Made by a program: the position numbers and the translations under genes
Notes under the pieces: model-generated
What the model was told of the DNA's origin: nothing
The model's input: only the letters and a program-made list of their open reading frames with translations
Database searches by the model: none
Part shown: one piece after another, positions 58,458-64,000 of the stretch
Numbering within the stretch: the stretch's first letter is position 1
Layout: the number at the start of each line of letters is the position of its first letter
From: a virus
Direction: 5' to 3' (one strand)
Virus record (IMG/VR): IMGVR_UViG_3300021957_000024
Span: 1 to 64,000 of that record
DNA: 64,000 nucleotides

Positions 58458-61400
58458 TTAAAATGCTCCTATTGAACCACTACTTGGTATTACTTTTAAC
58501 CTCATATTGGTTGCACTATTATTTGCTCCTGCTCCTAAAACGAACCACTTATCAAATCCACCTTGTGTTCCATCAACATCTAAAGTGTGAATTGTTGAGT
58601 TAGTTCCCCCTAGAGGTGCAGATGTTCCATCTGCATATTCTACTAATACATATTCTCCTGCAGTACTTCCTCCTGTTGAATCTCTCATAGAAGTTGGTAC
58701 ATTTGTCATACTTGAACCACTTGGTATAACAAACACAGTTTGTACACCACTTGCCCAACTCATTGCAGCTGCTGATTGAGATACAATTGTTGGAAAATCC
58801 GAACCACTTATAGTGGCTGCGAGTGTCATTGTTTTACCACCAGCAAGTGAGTATGAACTATCACCAACCGATGTTTTAATTTTATAATACGGTGATGCCG
58901 TATTTGCAGTATAAGCAGTTACTTCAGGTGGAGTATCACTATTTAGAGTACTTGCACCCATTACTGCGTTATATGCTGATGATAAATTCACATCAGATGC
59001 ATAGTTTGAATAATAAATATATACTTCACCTGTATTTGATGATTGGTCAACTATTATTGTTTCACTTGATAAAGTTATTGATTCTGAGTAACTATCTTGT
59101 ACTGTTATATCAATTGTATATGTTCCTGCCTCAAGTGAACCTGTTGGTTGTATTTCAAATGGTGATGATGAACCACTTACATCAAATTTACCACCATCTG
59201 TACCTGCAAGTGTAATTGTAAATGGTGAATTAGATTCTGTATCTGTTACTGTTAAGGTACCTGCATCAGAACCACTTGTTGCATTATCACTTTCGTAGTT
59301 TGATGATGATACAAATGAAGCTGCTGGTGATGAGTTACCAAACACATTAAGTGTTACCGAACCACTACCAACATTTCCATATTGGTCATCAAAAGTTATT
59401 GTTGTAGATACAGTATCTCCACTTTGTGTTACCGAACCACTTAAATCAACTGCTAATGTCATTGCTCCACTACTATCAATTGCAATTGCAGCATTTGATG
59501 AAGTAAATGATTGAACAGTTGGTGAACCATATGCCGGTGAGTATGAAACATCAACATCGGATGCATTTCCATTTCCAAATCCAGTAGCATCTCTCAATAC
59601 TGAACCACTTAATGCAGATTCGATTGCATAAACTGCAGTATCACCACTAAGTGTACCAGTATCTGCTTGAGATATTACTAATGAACCACTTATTACTCTT
59701 GTTCTAAACCCATGTACATCTTCTAATGTTACTTCCCATGGATATGTTCCACTCGGAACTGATGTATTATTAACACTTAATCTCATGTATGGTGTTGCAA
59801 CTGATGCTACAAAGTAAGTTGAGTTATAACTTGACCATGTTAATCCACTATTCGGTATAGAATCACTTTCTTCATCAGAAATTGTTAATTCTAATAATTG
59901 TGATGAACCAGTTGCTTGGTTTGTATTTTCAAATTGTGTTGAAATTGAACTTGTTGTTGGTGCATTATTTGTAGTTACATTAACTGATATTGAACCACTA
60001 CCTACATTACCATGTTGGTCTGCCCAAGTTATATTTGAGTTAATTGTATCACCACTAACATTACCACTACCACTTATATTTGTACCAACAGATAAATTAC
60101 CACTTGAATTTACTGCAATTAATGCATTTGATGATGTAAATTCTTGTACAACTTGTGAACCATAGTTTGGTGAGTAAGAAACTCCTAAATCACCTTGTGT
60201 ACCAGTTCTACCATTTGAGTTTGTTCTAATTAAAGAAGTACTTGTTGCTGATTCTATAATATAGAATGTTCCATTTATTGTTAAAGTTCCTAAATCTGCT
60301 TCAGCAATTGTAATTTCTCTTTCATATTGTGAAGTTTCACCAAATTGGTCAAAGATTGAAGCAGTATATGAATAAGTTCCACCAGCAAAATCAGATTCTG
60401 CAGTTAATTGAACTGAAGAAGTGTTTGAATTTTGTGGTTCTATATTAAATTTACTTGCATCTGTTCCACTTAAACTCATACTGAATGGAGTATCTGTTTC
60501 TTCATCTGTAATTGTTAATGAAACCATCAATGCACTTGATGTTGCTTGGTTTGTATTGTAAACTCCAGTATTATTAGTGAACGAGGCACTTGGATGTGAG
60601 TTTGCAAATACATTTACAGTTAAACTACCACTACCAACATTACCATAGTTATCAGAGAATGTGATATCAGATGATATTGTATCACCCGAAGATGTGGCAG
60701 AACCACTTAAATCAACTGCAAGTGTTAGATTACCACTATTATCAATATCAATAGCTGCATTTGATGAAGTAAATGATTGTACAGATGGAGTTCCATCTGA
60801 ACCAGAATATGAAACAGTCAATTGTGAAGCATTTCCTGCTTCAAAACCACTTGCATCTCTTAAAACTGAACCACTTCTTGTTGATTCTATTAAATATGAT
60901 GTTGTATCCCCACCAAGTGTACCCGTATCAGCTTGGTTGATAGGGATTGTTTGACCTGTGTAATCTGAAACTTCACTATAAGCATCAGTTACTCTCAGGT
61001 TATAAGTTATGGTTCCTGCAGATAAGTTCTCATTTGCTCTAATGTACAGAGATGATGAATTTGAGTTTGTATAATTGATATTAAGCTTTCCTGCATCAGT
61101 ACCAGATAAAGAAGCAGAATAAGGAGTATCACCTTCTGTGTCCGTTATCGAAACAAGAACCATGTTTGTATTTGTTGTTGCTAAATTTGTATTTAGATTT
61201 GAATTTTGTAATGTAAATGAAGCACTTGGGTGGTGATTTGGAACAACTTCTACACTAATTGCTTGAGTAGTTGTTGTACTAAATGAATTTGTAAATGTAA
61301 TTGTAGAATCAATTGTTTCTCCACTTTGAGTTACTGAACCACTTAGGTCTACATTCAATGATAAGTTACCACTACCATTAATTAAAATTGCTGGATTAGA

Positions 61401-64000
61401 TGATGTAAATGTTCCAGCTTGATTTGAATTAAAATCAGCAGTTGTAGAACCATAATTTGTTGTTTTTATAGTTGTACCACTTGTTTCAGATTCTTTTATG
61501 AATAAATTATCAAAGTTATCTGTTAAAGTTGCTGGTGTATCATCATCTATTGGTATAGTAACTATCGCTGGGTTAGAGTTATTGTTGTATGCATCTCTAA
61601 CCTCGACAGTATATTGATATTCGTTTATTAAATCAGAATTTAAGTAAACTCCTGTCTTACGAGTTACTTGACCAGATGAATCCATTTGGAATGGATTTTC
61701 GTGTGGGTCTGTTAATTGTGAAGTTCCACCATAAGAACTACTACTAACTAAGACATTATCTAATTCTAATCTATATAAACTAAAGTTTGTAAATGTTATT
61801 GTATTTCCTTCTGAATCAGTTGCAGATATAGAACCAACTACTGCACCATTTGAACTATTTTCATTTATAGATGAAAGAGTTTGGTTACTTACAGTTGGAG
61901 TTGCATTATCTACAACACTAATTGATATTGGTAAAACTGATATTGAATCAGAATCTTGTCCATTTTGGAAATGTTCATCAGATGCACTAATACTAAAAGT
62001 ATATAATGGGTCTACTTCGTAATTAAGTGAACCTGTATTTTGTGTTATATCAACATAAGTTGAATATTTTGTTATTGTAAAGTGGTCAAATGGAGATATT
62101 GATGAAGAATCAATTGTAATTGTATCACTTTCATCATCTGTAAAGAATATTCTTTTTACTAATGTTCCATTTGTTGAACTTTCGTTTAAATTTGAACTTA
62201 CACTTGTAATTTGGTTACCACTTACTGAAGTTTCTCTAAATATCGGTGCTTCGTTTGGAGTTACAAATATTGTTATATCTTTTTCAACTACTGAATTAAA
62301 TGTATCAGTTGCAGTTGCAGTAAATGTATGTCCATGTGAACCACCAACTAAATCAGTATTAAATGAAGATGATTCTGCCAATGCATTTAAAGTTACAACA
62401 CCATTTGATGCAACTCTAACTAAATCATCTGTATAATCAGATGCAGTTCCAAAAGTAAGTGATTGACCTTCAGGGTCTGTTGCTTCTAATGTGAATATAG
62501 GAGATGAACTTGCACTATATTCAGAAATCGTTTGATTACCACTTGTAATTGATGGTTGTGTGTTTGGATAAAATATTGCATTTAAGAAATCTACAACAGA
62601 ACCACTTGTACCTGGATTAAACGATGAAGTAAACATCGTTGGTAATTTTTCTTGTGATACAATTCTATTTCCATCAAAAGGAATAGATGAACCACTTAAT
62701 TGATATCTTGTATCGTATGAAGCAGTTAATTGTGATGAACCACTTACAGTTCCACTTGGAATAGAACCACCACTACCACTTAATGCATATCTTGTATCGT
62801 ATGAAGAAGTTAATTGAGAACTTCCACTAACTAAATCACTTGGTAATGTTGTTAAATAAGATGAAGTTTGTGCTGATAATCCATCTACTTCAGTTTGTAT
62901 TGATGAACTAAATGTATTTAATGAACTTAAATCAGAATGTGATTCGTATGAACTTGTATTTGATTCAATTTGTCCAATTCGTTGTTCTAATGAAGAAGTT
63001 GTTGATTCTAAATTAGAAATCTTAATATCATTTGATGCAGTATAAGCATTTAATGAATCAATTACAGTATGTGATGAACTGATAAATCCTAAATCGGTAA
63101 TTTGTTGTGAACCACTAATTACACCACTTGGTAAAGCATTTGTAGTATCAATTGATATTACCCAATATCCATCATAATAAACATAGAGGTTACCATCATC
63201 CGATTTCCACCATAAATCTCCTTCTGATGGAGAACCTGGTGCTGAATCAGAAACAGTTACACTTGTACTACCACCACCTGCTGAAGAACTAATAAAGAAT
63301 CCATCACTACCAGAGTTGATTGTAATGTTTGTACCTGGTAATAAAGAACCACTTAAGAAACCTAAATCTGTTAATTGAGGACTTCCACTTATAATACCAC
63401 TATCTAAAGATGTTAGATATGAAGAAGTTGCTGCACTTAATACATCTACTTCAGTTTGTATTGAACTTGTAAAAGTATTTAATGAAGTTACATCAGAATG
63501 TGAACCACTTGTAAATCCTAATGCAGTAATTTGTTCTGAACCACTAATTGTTCCACCAGGTAATTCACTACCAGTTGGAATGGTTACAGTATTTCCACTT
63601 GAAATTGTTAACTGGTCTCCACTTATCGAAAGTGTTTGTGAATCTGTTTCTGATGTTAAATAAGAACCAGTTGCTGCTTCTATGTTTGATAATCTTTCAT
63701 CAGTAGATGAAGTATATTCGTTTAAAGATGTAATATCAGTATGCGATGAACTGATAAACCCTAAATCTGTTATTTGTTGTGAACCACTAATGGTTCCTGC
63801 TGGTACAGAACCCCCACCACTTGCCGAAGATGAGATTATAAAGTTATCACCATCTTGGTTAATTGTTATATTTTCTCCAGCTACAAGTGAACCACTAAAT
63901 AATCCACTTGGAAGTTGTTCTGAACCACTTATAATACCTCTACCAACAGTTTCATAAGAACCAGTTGAATTTGATAATTGAGTAATTCTTGTATCTAATG
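58458..64000 (-). CDS. Giant tail fibre/adhesin with cadherin-like repeats, 5' end beyond the window
   Basis: The frame is open without a stop from 58458 to the right edge, giving at least 1,846 residues; no start codon need lie in the window. Reading back from the edge, the first ~460 residues are fibre modules (repeated SGSSQLTSSYDTRYALSG, GSPSEGDLWWKSDDGNLYVY, short coils). About 1,390 residues of cadherin-like beta repeats follow (QPSITSGNQTISEYSASSSP, LEATDPEGQSLTF, ISATDSEGNTITF, and DxxGNVGSGS repeated several times). It ends MRLKVIPSSGSIGAF. An internal ATG at 62634-62636 sits mid-frame in ...QEKLPTMFTSSFNPG and is not a convincing start. The role is probably receptor or surface-glycan binding. 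Confidence 0.85.
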   Translation of the reverse strand, partial: LDTRITQLSNSTGSYETVGRGIISGSEQLPSGLFSGSLVAGENITINQDGDNFIISSSASGGGSVPAGTISGSQQITDLGFISSSHTDITSLNEYTSSTDERLSNIEAATGSYLTSETDSQTLSISGDQLTISSGNTVTIPTGSELPGGTISGSEQITALGFTSGSHSDVTSLNTFTSSIQTEVDVLSAATSSYLTSLDSGIISGSPQLTDLGFLSGSLLPGTNITINSGSDGFFISSSAGGGSTSVTVSDSAPGSPSEGDLWWKSDDGNLYVYYDGYWVISIDTTNALPSGVISGSQQITDLGFISSSHTVIDSLNAYTASNDIKISNLESTTSSLEQRIGQIESNTSSYESHSDLSSLNTFSSSIQTEVDGLSAQTSSYLTTLPSDLVSGSSQLTSSYDTRYALSGSGGSIPSGTVSGSSQLTASYDTRYQLSGSSIPFDGNRIVSQEKLPTMFTSSFNPGTSGSVVDFLNAIFYPNTQPSITSGNQTISEYSASSSPIFTLEATDPEGQSLTFGTASDYTDDLVRVASNGVVTLNALAESSSFNTDLVGGSHGHTFTATATDTFNSVVEKDITIFVTPNEAPIFRETSVSGNQITSVSSNLNESSTNGTLVKRIFFTDDESDTITIDSSSISPFDHFTITKYSTYVDITQNTGSLNYEVDPLYTFSISASDEHFQNGQDSDSISVLPISISVVDNATPTVSNQTLSSINENSSNGAVVGSISATDSEGNTITFTNFSLYRLELDNVLVSSSSYGGTSQLTDPHENPFQMDSSGQVTRKTGVYLNSDLINEYQYTVEVRDAYNNNSNPAIVTIPIDDDTPATLTDNFDNLFIKESETSGTTIKTTNYGSTTADFNSNQAGTFTSSNPAILINGSGNLSLNVDLSGSVTQSGETIDSTITFTNSFSTTTTQAISVEVVPNHHPSASFTLQNSNLNTNLATTNTNMVLVSITDTEGDTPYSASLSGTDAGKLNINYTNSNSSSLYIRANENLSAGTITYNLRVTDAYSEVSDYTGQTIPINQADTGTLGGDTTSYLIESTRSGSVLRDASGFEAGNASQLTVSYSGSDGTPSVQSFTSSNAAIDIDNSGNLTLAVDLSGSATSSGDTISSDITFSDNYGNVGSGSLTVNVFANSHPSASFTNNTGVYNTNQATSSALMVSLTITDEETDTPFSMSLSGTDASKFNIEPQNSNTSSVQLTAESDFAGGTYSYTASIFDQFGETSQYEREITIAEADLGTLTINGTFYIIESATSTSLIRTNSNGRTGTQGDLGVSYSPNYGSQVVQEFTSSNALIAVNSSGNLSVGTNISGSGNVSGDTINSNITWADQHGNVGSGSISVNVTTNNAPTTSSISTQFENTNQATGSSQLLELTISDEESDSIPNSGLTWSSYNSTYFVASVATPYMRLSVNNTSVPSGTYPWEVTLEDVHGFRTRVISGSLVISQADTGTLSGDTAVYAIESALSGSVLRDATGFGNGNASDVDVSYSPAYGSPTVQSFTSSNAAIAIDSSGAMTLAVDLSGSVTQSGDTVSTTITFDDQYGNVGSGSVTLNVFGNSSPAASFVSSSNYESDNATSGSDAGTLTVTDTESNSPFTITLAGTDGGKFDVSGSSSPFEIQPTGSLEAGTYTIDITVQDSYSESITLSSETIIVDQSSNTGEVYIYYSNYASDVNLSSAYNAVMGASTLNSDTPPEVTAYTANTASPYYKIKTSVGDSSYSLAGGKTMTLAATISGSDFPTIVSQSAAAMSWASGVQTVFVIPSGSSMTNVPTSMRDSTGGSTAGEYVLVEYADGTSAPLGGTNSTIHTLDVDGTQGGFDKWFVLGAGANNSATNMRLKVIPSSGSIGAF

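Noticed and set aside
62634-62636. ATG as start of the cadherin-repeat protein
   Set aside because: The same frame continues without a stop to the window edge and encodes fibre-type repeats, so this Met is internal.

Overview
The window is part of a large, A+T-rich genome of a contractile-tailed, T4-like bacteriophage (myovirus morphology). Every gene I can support lies on the minus strand, so transcription runs from high to low coordinates. The host is inferred to be a member of the Bacteroidota, probably a flavobacterium. Two observations support this. Several operons start with TTTG-N20-TATATTTG, which fits the Bacteroidota sigma factor consensus (-33 TTTG, -7 TANNTTTG). A 56-residue protein resembles the histone H1-like proteins common in that phylum. 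I saw no tRNA, rRNA, CRISPR array or insertion sequence. Terminase, portal and capsid genes are not in the window.

Region by region. (1) 1-6.8 kb: the start of a DNA methyltransferase, a family B DNA polymerase, and a tightly overlapping six-gene operon. That operon encodes a small protein, a thymidylate synthase/dCMP hydroxymethylase-like enzyme, a PP-loop synthetase, a fold-type-II PLP enzyme, an SPPY methyltransferase and a Cys-rich peptide. It looks like a base-modification pathway. (2) 6.8-15.1 kb: thioredoxin, class Ia ribonucleotide reductase, the histone-like protein, replicative helicase, FEN/RNase H nuclease, UvsX recombinase and a gp32-like ssDNA-binding protein. (3) 15.2-19.7 kb: a four-gene restriction-modification-like operon with a GIY-YIG-like/SF2 helicase fusion and two adenine-methylase-like proteins. 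(4) 19.7-30.4 kb: small accessory genes driven by near-identical terminator/promoter cassettes, mixed with a 703-residue protein of unknown function, a lectin-like protein, a lipoprotein nuclease, a second (family A) DNA polymerase-like protein and a PhyH-like oxygenase. (5) 30.5-43.6 kb: the tail module, with baseplate proteins, tape measure, tail assembly chaperones joined by a probable programmed frameshift, tube and sheath. (6) 43.7-64 kb: adhesion genes, comprising a Hint-domain protein, a glycosyltransferase and an array of paralogous fibres. Two fibres end in S74 autoprocessing chaperones. The last is a cadherin-repeat protein of at least 1,846 residues that runs off the right edge.

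Two promoter families divide the genome. The host-like class (TTTG-N20-TATATTTG, or a TTG-N19-TATATTTA variant inside a terminator hairpin) precedes replication, metabolism and small accessory genes. A second motif, TATATTTATA with no -33 element, recurs before structural genes and is probably the late promoter. Most structural genes also carry AGGA-type Shine-Dalgarno sequences, which most replication genes lack. All functional calls are from reading motifs by eye; no database search was possible.
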